From Nitrososphaerales archaeon (GTDB taxonomy: Archaea > Thermoproteota > Nitrososphaeria > Nitrososphaerales > CADDZS01), in contig JASHPO010000071.1 of NCBI GenBank assembly GCA_030038075.1, positions 1 through 47,781 on the forward strand: 47,781 nucleotides of DNA, written 5' to 3'. Below are positions 32,646 to 41,849 of this stretch, in pieces. Made by a program: the position numbers and the translations under genes. The notes beneath the pieces were generated by a model that saw nothing but the letters and a program-made list of their open reading frames with translations, did not search any database and was not told the DNA's origin. Position 1 is the first letter of the stretch. Every line of letters starts with the position of its first letter.

Positions 32646-33015
32646 CTCTGTCAAGTCTTCGTCCTTCGAGCAGAGTTCCTCTTTGCTCAAATTTTTGCTG
32701 ATTGAAGAGCTCGGTAAGCAATAGTCCCAGCCCCAAGCAAATACGAGGCTGCCGAGAGCAGAGAGAACCAAGACAGAGCTACCGCCTAGTCGAGGACACA
32801 ACTAGAGAGTCGGAATACAATGGTGAGAAAGAATATCGTAGTGGGCGGCGAGTCCTTGAATCAGAGCTAAGAGCCCAATCGCAATTTGCAGCTAATGAAA
32901 TGATAACGTATTATAACGAATTTATTCGCAAGTTACTTAGCAATATGGTTCGCAGTAAATTAGCTTTCCCAAACACGCTCTTAGAGCGAAAATCCTCCCG
33001 CAGGAATCTCTTGAA
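32646..33015. other. Intergenic region between copy B and pcc1
   Basis: No confident gene. On the minus strand an AT-rich segment with TTATAATAC near 32907-32915 could be a promoter directed towards copy B, about 260 bases away, which would give an RNA of about 370-390 nt. A plus-strand ORF here is low in protein-like character. Nothing else is recognised. Confidence 0.35.
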
Positions 33016-33348
33016 TTAACCTTTCAAAGGCCGTTCTTCAACCGCCCTTATGCTGTTCAGCGATGTTGCAACCAGCCTCAGGTTGGTGTTCAGACTCGCC
33101 CTCAGTGAAATCAGATCGTCTGCGTCGAATTTCATGGAAAGCTTGCCTTTCCGTGTGCGAAGCGACATTCTGCAGCGTTTAGCGTTGTCGCACTCTGGTG
33201 CCATTGCAGCTTCCAGCGCGCCGAGAACCTTACTGTCTCCGATGATTTCTACTCGCAGCTGTGCAGAGGAGACTTTACTTCGCCGTACTGATGTCGTAGG
33301 CTTCCCCTGCGATCTTGAATCGACAGGTAGTACAGCTCCAGATCCCAA
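33016..33348 (-). CDS. pcc1: KEOPS complex subunit Pcc1
   Basis: A small subunit of the KEOPS complex that makes t6A at position 37 of ANN-decoding tRNAs. The core from about residue 28 (AQLRVEIIGDSKVLGALEAAMAPE ...) matches Pcc1, including the RTRKGKLSMKFDADDLISLRAS dimer strand and helix. The only standard start in frame is TTG at 33348, which overlaps the eL43 gene by 74 bases. An unusual start nearer 33275 is possible. It is the last gene of the exosome superoperon. Confidence 0.85.
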   Translation of the reverse strand: MGSGAVLPVDSRSQGKPTTSVRRSKVSSAQLRVEIIGDSKVLGALEAAMAPECDNAKRCRMSLRTRKGKLSMKFDADDLISLRASLNTNLRLVATSLNSIRAVEERPLKG

Positions 33349-33499
33349 TGCTCTCTCTTCTAAACCTGGTAGAGCCGCACGATGGGCATCTCCTCGTTCT
33401 TTTCAGGTTGCCCATGATTCTGCTGTAGCGCTTGCGAACTGTCGAGCCGTACCTTGCGCCGAGTCCCTTGAGGCTACCGCGATCAGAAGAATTAGACAT
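33275..33499 (-). CDS. rpl37ae: Ribosomal protein eL43 (L37Ae)
   Basis: A 74-residue large-subunit protein. GLGARYGSTVRKRYSRI is the conserved N-terminal part and the zinc ribbon is CPSCGSTRFRRESIGIWSCTTC. It overlaps rrp42 upstream by eight bases and pcc1 downstream, matching a gene order seen widely in archaea. Confidence 0.93.
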   Translation of the reverse strand: MSNSSDRGSLKGLGARYGSTVRKRYSRIMGNLKRTRRCPSCGSTRFRRESIGIWSCTTCRFKIAGEAYDISTAK

Positions 33500-34316
33500 A
33501 GTTGGCGCCCTGTTTTATTATCGATCTTATTTCTTCGCCTTTAAGCTTAGCCGTTTCGGCAGCCTGCAGTACCTGCTCTATCGTCAGAGTTCCCGGCAAC
33601 CCCTTTTGTCCCGCGCAGATGTTTCCCCTGTCGTCGGAGACAAGCGTAATGCGAGCCTCCATCACCGCTTCTTCCTCGTCTGTCGGGTCGACCAGAAGGT
33701 TATCTCCGATCCTCGCTTGAGTAATCGCTATCGGAACCGTTTGTATCGGGAGGGGAATAGTTTCTTCCGTTTTTACCGGCTTGCCGTCTGAGTCGAGTGA
33801 ATATTTCGGAATTTTCGCGGTGAGTAAAGCTGCTACAACAGAATAGGAGGTCGCGTCGAACAAGTTGCCATCGACGTTGATAATGCTCACATCTACAAAG
33901 ACAGCGTAGACGTGCTTTCCCTCAACCAAAACAAGTTTCGAAACGTCGATCATCCCAGACTCTCTGATCCCGCGGTCGGTCACCCTTGCCAGTTCGATAG
34001 TGTCCTCGTCGGGTGGTCCCGGCTCCGCGTATGGCGACGCCAGAGGCAAAATTTCGGCGCCGACAACCAGTAGACCTTTGTCTGGAGTGTCCGGGAAAGG
34101 AGCTCCCAGATTGACCTTGATTCCAGCAATAACCTCGGTGTTTCCGAGTTTTATTCTGGCAGAGCCCTCGGCCTTTTCAATTACGCCAGTTTCCACGACT
34201 AGCTCTCGAATGTCCTTGAAACCTCGTCCGTCCAGTCTTTTTCCCTTGCTCAGAAGGTCGTTCATCTGAGTGCGTCTAAGCTGCTCGACGACCAGTGTTT
34301 TCTTGACGGCAGACAC
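33492..34316 (-). CDS. rrp42: Exosome core subunit Rrp42
   Basis: A 274-residue RNase PH-fold protein, the non-catalytic partner of Rrp41 in the hexameric exosome ring. Typical segments are KRLDGRGFKDIRELVVETG, LGNTEVIAGIKVNLGAPFPDTPDKG and the late DPTDEEEAVMEARITLVSDD. Its start overlaps the rrp41 stop by one base, ensuring balanced expression of the two ring subunits. Confidence 0.95.
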   Translation of the reverse strand: MSAVKKTLVVEQLRRTQMNDLLSKGKRLDGRGFKDIRELVVETGVIEKAEGSARIKLGNTEVIAGIKVNLGAPFPDTPDKGLLVVGAEILPLASPYAEPGPPDEDTIELARVTDRGIRESGMIDVSKLVLVEGKHVYAVFVDVSIINVDGNLFDATSYSVVAALLTAKIPKYSLDSDGKPVKTEETIPLPIQTVPIAITQARIGDNLLVDPTDEEEAVMEARITLVSDDRGNICAGQKGLPGTLTIEQVLQAAETAKLKGEEIRSIIKQGANYV

Positions 34317-35068
34317 TACTGTCCGCCCTCCTGCATTTCACCGTTGCCGAAATAGCGCTTGATAAGAGCCTCTCTTTGAAGCTGGTAGACCTTCCTGCAA
34401 CCTTCCAGTGCCCAATTGAAACCTTTGTTAAATTCCTCGGGATTCAGCTGACCGTCTAGTTGCAGCAATGTGACCTGATTGGAGTTCGGCATTATCGCGA
34501 TCGGCAAATCCGCCTGGCCCTCCTTGTCTTCAGTATCGTCCACGTCCAAGACTACTTGTCCAGCTACCTTTCCTGCAGCACATGCTACAACTAGATCGCG
34601 CATATTGATACCGGCGTCTGCGAGTGCAACTGAGGCCGCACAGATACTGGCGCACCTTGATCCCCCGTCTGACTGGAGTATCTCAACGTAAACATCGATC
34701 GCCGTTCTAGGATAGTCCTCGAGCATCAGCGCGGGCTCAAGAGCCTCCCTGACAACCTTGGAAATTTCGATTTCTCTTCTCGATGGAGCAGGATTTTTTC
34801 TCTCGTCGGTCGAGAAAGGAGACATGTGATACCTGCATCTCAAGAGACTCCTATCCGGCAGTGCGTTGTGCTTCGGGTGGACTTCCTTCGGTCCGAAAAC
34901 ACCAGCCATTATCTTGTTCTTCCCGAAGTGAATCAGTGCCGAACCGTCGGCATTCTTCAGGACGCCAACTTCGATCGATACCGGACGAAGCTCGTCTATC
35001 TTTCTTCCGTCGTGTCGTAGCCCTTCTGCATTTATGAGACTGCTACTGTCTCCTCCTTGCTTTCCCAA
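34316..35068 (-). CDS. rrp41: Exosome catalytic subunit Rrp41
   Basis: A 250-residue phosphorolytic RNase PH-fold subunit degrading or tailing RNA 3' ends. It shows LRHDGRKIDELRP, the RNA-binding arginines in SLLRCRYHMSPFSTDERK, QSDGGSRCASICAASVALADAG and the active-site Asp region (ADLPIAIMPN). Co-directional with rrp4 (36-base gap upstream) and rrp42. Confidence 0.96.
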   Translation of the reverse strand: MGKQGGDSSSLINAEGLRHDGRKIDELRPVSIEVGVLKNADGSALIHFGKNKIMAGVFGPKEVHPKHNALPDRSLLRCRYHMSPFSTDERKNPAPSRREIEISKVVREALEPALMLEDYPRTAIDVYVEILQSDGGSRCASICAASVALADAGINMRDLVVACAAGKVAGQVVLDVDDTEDKEGQADLPIAIMPNSNQVTLLQLDGQLNPEEFNKGFNWALEGCRKVYQLQREALIKRYFGNGEMQEGGQ

Positions 35069-35104
35069 TTTTGTTCACTTTTTTCCTAATTCGTAATATT
35101 CATT

Positions 35105-35899
35105 CTATTCTTCGGCTGATTCTTCATAGGCGGCTTCAGCCTGCTCGATGGTCTCCTGACCTTGAGCCGGCGCTTGCGGTTCCTCGGATGCGACTGGAGG
35201 TTCTCCACTTAATTCCTGCTTCTGGGCGGCAGTCAAGCCGAGCATCGCCTGCACCTTCTCTGTCAAGTCCGCGGAATGGGCTTCTTCCTCTACAAGGTTA
35301 ACGGCCTTTGCGGCCTTTAGAGAATCTTCAGTCCCGCCAACTATTATCACGACACCATTCTGACCGATAAGCATCCTGCAGTGCGATCCGGCTTCGATGG
35401 ATTTTATCATCGAGCCTTTTTTGCCTATCAACCGCGGAACCTTCGCAGGTGAAATCTTTACAACAAGACCTCTGGGTATTCTCCCCAATCCAGGTCCAGA
35501 AATGGAAAGCAACGGGTCCCTTGTCCTGTCGAACGCGATTATTCTGGCTGCAATCATATCTCCGACCTTCAATTTGTCCGTCAGCGAGTCTTTCGCAGGG
35601 GAGTAGTCGCGACCGAAAACTGAGGCGGCGGGCAAAATTCCAAAGAAGCATGAATTGATGTCCGCTTCCCAAGCAAAAGCGCTGTAGTCGACAATCTTTC
35701 CCACGACTAGATCATCAATCCTCGGGAGGTACGGCCCTGAAAGTGCAACTACTCTCGCGGTGTCATGACCGATCTCCGCCATTCCTATTCTGGTAGCGAC
35801 CAATTTGTCTCCCATTCGGACTACATTCAAATCTGCACGTAAATTCCCACGCGCGACAATCTCGCCTGGAATAACATATCTTCTCCTTACTTCTGGCAC
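35105..35899 (-). CDS. rrp4: Exosome cap subunit Rrp4
   Basis: A 264-residue RNA-binding cap protein. The N-terminal domain starts RRYVIPGEIVA. An S1 domain follows (~60-130), then a KH domain with the GxxG-type loop (VPRLIGKKGSMIKSI, ~155-170). The last ~50 residues are an acidic, Ala/Glu/Pro-rich tail, longer than in many archaea. It recruits substrates to the Rrp41/42 ring. Confidence 0.95.
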   Translation of the reverse strand: MPEVRRRYVIPGEIVARGNLRADLNVVRMGDKLVATRIGMAEIGHDTARVVALSGPYLPRIDDLVVGKIVDYSAFAWEADINSCFFGILPAASVFGRDYSPAKDSLTDKLKVGDMIAARIIAFDRTRDPLLSISGPGLGRIPRGLVVKISPAKVPRLIGKKGSMIKSIEAGSHCRMLIGQNGVVIIVGGTEDSLKAAKAVNLVEEEAHSADLTEKVQAMLGLTAAQKQELSGEPPVASEEPQAPAQGQETIEQAEAAYEESAEE

Positions 35900-35935
35900 G
35901 AAATCTCACTTTATTTCTTATACTAAATTAGCTTT

Positions 35936-36625
35936 CTATCTGATCAGTGAAGCTTGGGCCGTTCCCTTGGTTAGGGAGCCCAGTCGGTCAATCAGGGTCG
36001 AGTGGACTCCGGCGGGTATTTCAATGATTACAGTTAATCCGCCGTCAGGCCCCCACTCCTCTTTTGAGATTTCGCCCACGCCTTTTAGCGCGCCAAAGGA
36101 TTGAGAGGCAAATTGCGGAGGCACCTTTACCAACAATTTGATTTTCTCTGACTTTAGAGGAAGAATTCCTCGTAGCGAATCGATGACGCCCTTCGCCTGC
36201 TCGTTAGCATCCTTGAAGGGGTCGATAGTCAGCCTCACCTCAGCCATCGCCTGCTCTATGCGTAGCGGGGGATGCGGGAGGCCGGTCCTGGGATCTACGA
36301 AATTCCTTGCGATGATGGAAACTATTTGCTTTCTTTTTTCTTCGACCAACCGTCGTCGCTGCTCTGTGGTAAGATTTAGGTCGCCTTTTCTCAGAATTAT
36401 TGTGGCAATTTGTATAAAGTCAGTCGTCTTGAACGCTTTTGCTAGCTTTTCGGCCGGAACCCTCAGGCCCTTATTGGCATCTGAATAAACCTCATCTGAA
36501 GCGACGATTTGGGAGACCTCAATGTTCCTTCCAAATTTAAAATCCAAGGCAGGGTCAGGATGTACGAGTATCTCAAAATGCTCGCCTTCGATCGACAGGC
36601 GAACCGTGCTAAATTTTGACGACAA
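35936..36625 (-). CDS. sbds: SBDS ribosome maturation protein
   Basis: A 229-residue three-domain protein, orthologue of the Shwachman-Bodian-Diamond protein that helps release aIF6 from the large subunit. The first domain holds VHPDPALDFKFG and VSQIVASDEVYSDANKG, the helical middle contains LTTEQRRRLVEEKRKQIV and IARNFVDPRTGLPHPPLRIEQ (split here by eye), and the C-terminal domain is ferredoxin-like. The start is TTG. Between psmA and rrp4 as in other archaea. Confidence 0.95.
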   Translation of the reverse strand: MSSKFSTVRLSIEGEHFEILVHPDPALDFKFGRNIEVSQIVASDEVYSDANKGLRVPAEKLAKAFKTTDFIQIATIILRKGDLNLTTEQRRRLVEEKRKQIVSIIARNFVDPRTGLPHPPLRIEQAMAEVRLTIDPFKDANEQAKGVIDSLRGILPLKSEKIKLLVKVPPQFASQSFGALKGVGEISKEEWGPDGGLTVIIEIPAGVHSTLIDRLGSLTKGTAQASLIR

Positions 36626-36708
36626 AAAGTTCCCGACTCTTCCTAGGGTTAACGCCGATTTCAGCGAAAGGTCTCATGGAGCGTATAGCCCCAGAAAAAG
36701 ACCCCTAC

Positions 36709-37449
36709 CTATTGCGAAGGAGGTGACTTTGCTCCGCTTTTTGCCTTCTCGGCGTAGCTGTCGACTTCGGCGTCTGACAATCGCCTCATGAGTTTCGTAT
36801 CCACTGGAACGACAGCCATCTTGATGTGACGCGTGCCTGTTTTGTCCTCGCTGACCAAGTAAATCGATTCTACCGCCAAAGTGAGGGCATCATCGATGGA
36901 AATGTCCTCTTTGTATTTCTGCTCTAGATATTCGCCGACTTGATCTGCACCAGCGCCAATTGCGATTGCGAAATAACCCACGTAAGTACCGCTCGGATCT
37001 GTTAAGAATAGTTGCGGTCCGTTAGAGTCCACTCCCGCAATAATCAGAGAAACACCGAAAGGTCTCACACCAGCGTACTGAGTATATTGCTGACATTGAT
37101 CGGAAAGCCTCTTAGCTACCGACTCTACGTCAACAGGTTCGTCGTAAACAAGTTTGTTGCTCTGGGCGACAATTCTAGCCTGATCGACTTGGACGCGCGC
37201 GTCAGGAATGTAGCCGGCCGCCGCGACTCCCAAGTGGTCGTCAACCTGAAAAATCTTCTGCGTTTCGCCGGGAGTCTGTAATTTTCTAGGGCGCTCCTCA
37301 ACGGCGAGAATAACACCGTACTTTGTCCTGACGCCGACTGCGAGAGTACCTCGTCTTACAGTCTCAATGGCGTATTCAACTTGATAGAGGCGACCATCCG
37401 GAGAAAAAACTGTGATGGCCCGGTCATAACCTGCAGCTGCTGGAAACAT
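36709..37449 (-). CDS. psmA: 20S proteasome alpha subunit
   Basis: A 246-residue subunit of the outer proteasome rings. The N-terminal gate and signature are clear (YDRAITVFSPDGRLYQVEYA), followed by the conserved RRGTLAVGV and GVRPFGVSLIIAG. A short Lys/Ser/Pro tail ends the protein. It is the first gene of the psmA-sbds-rrp4-rrp41-rrp42-rpl37ae-pcc1 superoperon, which links protein degradation with RNA processing and ribosome maturation. Confidence 0.96.
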   Translation of the reverse strand: MFPAAAGYDRAITVFSPDGRLYQVEYAIETVRRGTLAVGVRTKYGVILAVEERPRKLQTPGETQKIFQVDDHLGVAAAGYIPDARVQVDQARIVAQSNKLVYDEPVDVESVAKRLSDQCQQYTQYAGVRPFGVSLIIAGVDSNGPQLFLTDPSGTYVGYFAIAIGAGADQVGEYLEQKYKEDISIDDALTLAVESIYLVSEDKTGTRHIKMAVVPVDTKLMRRLSDAEVDSYAEKAKSGAKSPPSQ

Positions 37450-37558
37450 AGTGTAGAACCACTTAAAATGCCTCTAGCTGCGGATTTAAGTTTTGAGCCT
37501 GCAACTTTGCCATAAACGGAATGCTTGATAATTCGACTGCGAAAGAGGGAATGAACGA

Positions 37559-38047
37559 ATGAATATTCCAGGAAAAAAATTCTCGATAATTGAGACAATC
37601 GAGTTTCATGGCCATCCCAACATTCTCGGGACTCATCGCAATACGATTGAGGTAACCAAAGATGCAGAGATATCGAAACGAGGAGACTGCATAGTTGGTG
37701 TGAATGCTTCCAAGGCGAGTGCGGATCTCAGTCAGTCCTTGAAGCAACACATCCAAAGCGGAGGTAGACTCTCTTTTCTGATAAGTGTCAATACCTTGAG
37801 CTTCACTTTTCAAGGTAAGGGAAGAAAAGAACTTGATCTCACCAATCAGCATGAGCTGGTCTTTAGAAGATCGGAGTTTCCTAGCGACAGGACTGTAGCG
37901 ATCTCCTGCGATTTTGCCGCAATCGATATTCCACGAAAAATGATTACCGCTTTGCAAAGTAGAAACACGCAAGGCTTTCTTGCGATCAGAGCTTTAGATT
38001 TTCAGGCTTCCGAAATAGACCCCACGCCTATGTTCATAGAATCGTGA
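37559..38047 (+). CDS. DUF371 family protein
   Basis: A 162-residue protein with the archaeal DUF371 core: IEFHGHPNILGTHRNTIEVT, then KRGDCIVGVNASKA. Function unknown; the fold is predicted to be beta-rich and the His/Asn-rich motif could bind a ligand or metal. It precedes the DNA glycosylase gene by six bases, so the two are probably co-transcribed. Confidence 0.8.
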   Translation: MNIPGKKFSIIETIEFHGHPNILGTHRNTIEVTKDAEISKRGDCIVGVNASKASADLSQSLKQHIQSGGRLSFLISVNTLSFTFQGKGRKELDLTNQHELVFRRSEFPSDRTVAISCDFAAIDIPRKMITALQSRNTQGFLAIRALDFQASEIDPTPMFIES

Positions 38048-38053
38048 ATCGGG

Positions 38054-38956
38054 TTGTCGGAGGCGCAAATAGCCTTTTCCAAATTCGATTTTGATCCATC
38101 GCTAACGCTCGACTCGGGGCAAGTTTTTCGTTGGAGTGCGTTAGACGAGTCGCGGCGAGAGTGGATCGGAGTGGTAAGGCAGAATCTGTTGAGAGTCACG
38201 AAGGAAGGTGCGTTTGTAGTCGGCGGATCAAATCCAGATTCCGAATTGATTCAAAGTTATTTTTCATTCGACGAAGACCTCGATTCGATCTTCTCCACAT
38301 TTCCTCCGGATGAAATCCTTGAATCAGCAAAACTACAGCTTCGGGGATTGAGGCTTCTGAGGCAAGATCCTTGGGAGTGTCTAATTTCCTTCGTCTGTTC
38401 TATAAACTGCAATATCCCGTCGATAAGGCTTAAGATCGAGAATCTCTCTCGGCGATTTGGAAGGAAAATCGACACAAGTTTAGATCTCAGAGCAAACGCA
38501 TTCCCTTCCGCCGAATCACTCGCAAAAGCGTCAAAACGAGATCTTCTTGCTTGCAAACTGGGGTTTCGCTGGAAATACGTGAAATTCATAGCTAGAAAAG
38601 TGGCTGCGGGCAATCTCGATCTGGAGAGATTGACAAGCGTTCCATATTACGACGCATTTCCTGAATTGATCAGCGAAGTCTCTGGGAAGACTTTCGGAGT
38701 AGGTCCGAAGGTTGCGGACTGCACTTTGCTATATTCGCTACATAAGACTGAGGCATTTCCGATCGACGTATGGATATTGCGCTGCCTGAGGAAATATTAC
38801 GGAAAAGAAATTCCAGACAATAATTCCGAGTCCCTGACGCCGAAAAAGTACTTCACTGTTTCAGATTCTATGCGCAGAAGATTCGGCAAATATGCAGGGT
38901 ATGCCCAGCTCTATCTCTACGTGATGATGCGCGGCGAGTCGAATCACTCTATGTAG
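38054..38956 (+). CDS. ogg: 8-oxoguanine DNA glycosylase/lyase, OGG1 type
   Basis: A 300-residue base-excision repair enzyme. The N-terminal OGG domain begins DPSLTLDSGQVFRW. The helix-hairpin-helix has the catalytic Lys in FGVGPKVADC (~220), and the catalytic Asp follows in FPIDVWILR. The order and spacing match the OGG1 family rather than the archaeal AGOG family. The start is TTG. Its last 13 bases overlap the 3' end of the convergent leuS. Confidence 0.92.
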   Translation: MSEAQIAFSKFDFDPSLTLDSGQVFRWSALDESRREWIGVVRQNLLRVTKEGAFVVGGSNPDSELIQSYFSFDEDLDSIFSTFPPDEILESAKLQLRGLRLLRQDPWECLISFVCSINCNIPSIRLKIENLSRRFGRKIDTSLDLRANAFPSAESLAKASKRDLLACKLGFRWKYVKFIARKVAAGNLDLERLTSVPYYDAFPELISEVSGKTFGVGPKVADCTLLYSLHKTEAFPIDVWILRCLRKYYGKEIPDNNSESLTPKKYFTVSDSMRRRFGKYAGYAQLYLYVMMRGESNHSM

Positions 38957-41841
38957 AGCGCGGGCTTGAATGGACTTGCGAAAATTGCCTTCCCCTTTGG
39001 ATCATATTTTTTCGCCTCATTTGCAGCGTGAACCACGATCTCCAGGCTGAGTTGTTTCTGAAGGGAAGCACTGGCTCCATAGTAGAGCGTAGTCTCTATG
39101 ACTCCCTCTGTCTTACGATAGTTTTCAAGGAATGTCTCTCCGAGCTCGTTGATAGTTTTGGAGATCTTGCTTGCAGCAGTGGCAGCGTCTTTTTTCTCGA
39201 TCTCTGGATGGGCGGAGAAAAAGTGCCGCAGAGCGTCGCTAGTCTTCGTTCCGTCTTTTCTTGATTTCATGATCTCGGAAAACAAGTCGTATTGCCACTT
39301 TGGCGCAATGTAAATGTGAAGGGATTTCATCTGCTGCGGGATTAGTTTGAGAATGTTCTTGGCATCATCAACAACTCGTTGTAGTAGAATCTGTCCCAGT
39401 TCGGCCTCGGGATGGACTTTGGTCTCGTCTAATTTTGGAAACTCGGAGACTGCGATCATCCCTTTCTTTCCGCGCGTTTCGTTGATTTCCTCGGCCGAAT
39501 ATGGAAGGAATGGGGCGAGTAGTTTGATCCATGTATCAACCGCATAAGTTACTAGATTAGACGGGCGAACCTCGCTCTGAGCCATGTAGTCCCTTAGGTC
39601 GTTCCAGTATGCGTAGAAAGCCTCCTGGAAAGCAGACTTGGTTTTCATCATGTCCAAGTTTGAAGAAACTCGCGCTATATGCTTCTGGATCTGGTTCTCC
39701 AGCCAAAGATCTGAGAGACCTATGTTTCTTGAATTAGCGCCGGAGGATTCGAACGAGTTGACAAAGCTGGGGAGTGAATTGATCTTTAGCTGAATGTCTT
39801 TGGTGTTCTTATCTCTCCAGTCAACATCATCCATACCTTCTGCTCCATCCATGAGCCCCGCTCGTAAAGCATCAGCGCCGTACGATTGAAGGGCGTTCGA
39901 TATGGTGATAATATTTCCCTTGCTCTTGCTCATTTTTTCGCCTTCGACCATCATCATTCCGTTTGCGGATATTCCCTTGGGCCACAGCGTGCGCGGAAAG
40001 AATGCCGCATGCTGAAATACGAAGAAGAGGAGGTGGTTTGGAATTAATTCCTTGGCAGAATTTCTGAGGTTGACCGGGTACCAGTAACGAAACTCGCTTC
40101 TCATAATCTCGATATCTTTTGATTTGACTCCGGTCCTTTTAGCTACTTCCTTTAGATCGCCCTGCCCCAAGAAAACATAGTTGAAAAATTCGTCGCTCAA
40201 TGAATCTGCTGAGATGTGTAACTTTTTGAGCGCTGGTCTGATTGTGTAAAACGCCATGTAAATCGTCGAATCACTTAACGTCTCAACTATCCAGCCGGGG
40301 GACCAGGAAAGCGGTGTCCCTAGACCAACCTTCCTCGCGCATGGCCAGTCCTTTATCCAATCGACGACATCGTGGAACCATTGCTTGGCGCTTTCTGGAA
40401 AAATTTCAGCATTATTCACGCACTCGTGTGCGAGCTTCTTCCACTCCGGGTCTGAATATTTCAGAAACCACTGGTCTTGGAGCACTTTCACTATGCATTC
40501 CGTCAAGCAGCGGCACACTACCTTTTCAGGCAGGTCGTACATCGAACTGGCGAGATCTAGTTGCTTTAACTCTTCGATGATCAGTGGTTTAGCGTCGTTG
40601 ACCATCCTTCCTTTGTACTTTCCTGTTTTTTCGTTTAAGACGCCTTGGTGAAACTCTTTCTTGTAAACTAGGGCAGTCGCCTCTTCAATCTTAGGATCTG
40701 CCTGATTTTTGATCTTCATTTCCTCAATGATTTGCTGTGCCGGGAATTCGGCCATTCCCGGGACCGTTATGAGAGATACCGGCATTATTTCGGCCAGCTC
40801 GTTCTCGTCTATGCCGTATAGCGTGGGACTCTGTTTGTCGGACTGGATATCTCGAAGCGCTATGTAGTCCATGGGTGCGTGAGCGGGCACACTGTAAACT
40901 ACTCCAGTGCCATTGTCCGGATCTACAAACGTGGCGGGTAAAATAATTAGAGCGTCTTCCTGCCTCATCGGGTTTAGGGCGTACCTTCCGATGAGATCTT
41001 TTCCTTTGATTTCCCTAATCGTAGTTATTTCTCTCAGCTGATTACTGAGCTTCATCGCTGCTCTTTTGCTCACGATCCAATCGTATTTTCCGTCAACCCT
41101 AATCTTCACGTAGTCTGCGTCGGGATTGAGCCACATATTGGTCACTCCGTAAATCGTTTCAGGACGGAAGGTTGCGGCAGGCAGATAGGCATCATCTCCA
41201 TCCAGTTTGAATAATACGAGAGTGTATTCCTCCCAAGTGACGCCTTCGCCTTGAACGCGATCGTGGTCGCCAGTTGGACTCTGATCTCTTGGACACCATA
41301 CGACTGGATGAGTTCCACGCGTAACGTAGCCCTTCTCACGCAATACGTTGTACTGCCAGATCACGAATTTGTTGAAGGTAGGTTCCAGATCGGTCGTGTG
41401 GAATTCCCTCCTCCAATCAATCGAAAGGCCAAGCTGTTTTAGAGCAGCCCTCCCGGAATCCGTGTAGTATTGCGCCATGTATTTGGGGTCGTAGAATTTC
41501 TTGATCTCTTGCGGCGATATCCCGTCTATTTCTATGAACTCTCTAACCATCGCCTTGTCCCCGTTCGCGAGCCGCTCTGCCGCTGCGACGATTGGCTGAC
41601 CTGTCCAGTGCCAAGCCCAGGGAAACAGAACATCGTAACCTTGCATTCTTTTGTAGCGGGCGTAGACATCTACTCTGACCGAAGTAAATGCGTGCCCGAT
41701 GTGGAGAGGACCGTTCATGTACGGAAATGGAAACGTGACAAACTTCTTCTCTTTCTTCGGATCTGGGTCAGATTCGAAGATTCGCCCCTTTTCCCAGCGT
41801 TCCCTCCACTTGTCTTCAATGCCCTTGTCCATTTCGTTCAC
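38944..41841 (-). CDS. leuS: Leucyl-tRNA synthetase
   Basis: A 965-residue archaeal/eukaryotic-type class I synthetase. HIGH is in NGPLHIGHAF (~45) and KMSKS in EGEKMSKSKGN (~637). The CP1 editing domain lies between (~170-420), with the conserved TFRPETIYGVTNMW. The helical anticodon-binding region and C-terminal domain follow. It starts eight bases after the alaS stop, so the two synthetases form an operon. Confidence 0.95.
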   Translation of the reverse strand: MNEMDKGIEDKWRERWEKGRIFESDPDPKKEKKFVTFPFPYMNGPLHIGHAFTSVRVDVYARYKRMQGYDVLFPWAWHWTGQPIVAAAERLANGDKAMVREFIEIDGISPQEIKKFYDPKYMAQYYTDSGRAALKQLGLSIDWRREFHTTDLEPTFNKFVIWQYNVLREKGYVTRGTHPVVWCPRDQSPTGDHDRVQGEGVTWEEYTLVLFKLDGDDAYLPAATFRPETIYGVTNMWLNPDADYVKIRVDGKYDWIVSKRAAMKLSNQLREITTIREIKGKDLIGRYALNPMRQEDALIILPATFVDPDNGTGVVYSVPAHAPMDYIALRDIQSDKQSPTLYGIDENELAEIMPVSLITVPGMAEFPAQQIIEEMKIKNQADPKIEEATALVYKKEFHQGVLNEKTGKYKGRMVNDAKPLIIEELKQLDLASSMYDLPEKVVCRCLTECIVKVLQDQWFLKYSDPEWKKLAHECVNNAEIFPESAKQWFHDVVDWIKDWPCARKVGLGTPLSWSPGWIVETLSDSTIYMAFYTIRPALKKLHISADSLSDEFFNYVFLGQGDLKEVAKRTGVKSKDIEIMRSEFRYWYPVNLRNSAKELIPNHLLFFVFQHAAFFPRTLWPKGISANGMMMVEGEKMSKSKGNIITISNALQSYGADALRAGLMDGAEGMDDVDWRDKNTKDIQLKINSLPSFVNSFESSGANSRNIGLSDLWLENQIQKHIARVSSNLDMMKTKSAFQEAFYAYWNDLRDYMAQSEVRPSNLVTYAVDTWIKLLAPFLPYSAEEINETRGKKGMIAVSEFPKLDETKVHPEAELGQILLQRVVDDAKNILKLIPQQMKSLHIYIAPKWQYDLFSEIMKSRKDGTKTSDALRHFFSAHPEIEKKDAATAASKISKTINELGETFLENYRKTEGVIETTLYYGASASLQKQLSLEIVVHAANEAKKYDPKGKAIFASPFKPALYIE

Positions 41842-41849
41842 GCAAAAAT

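Noticed and set aside
32435-32900. Idea that copy B and its upstream region are SRP RNA or RNase P RNA
   Set aside because: The SRP motif GGAAGGAAGCAGC and the RNase P core motifs are not found; GAGGAACTCTGCTC is only a weak resemblance to RNase P conserved region I.
32702-33019. Plus-strand ORF of 105 codons upstream of pcc1
   Set aside because: It has polar, Arg/Ser-rich composition, no family motif, overlaps the 3' end of pcc1 and has no clear promoter.
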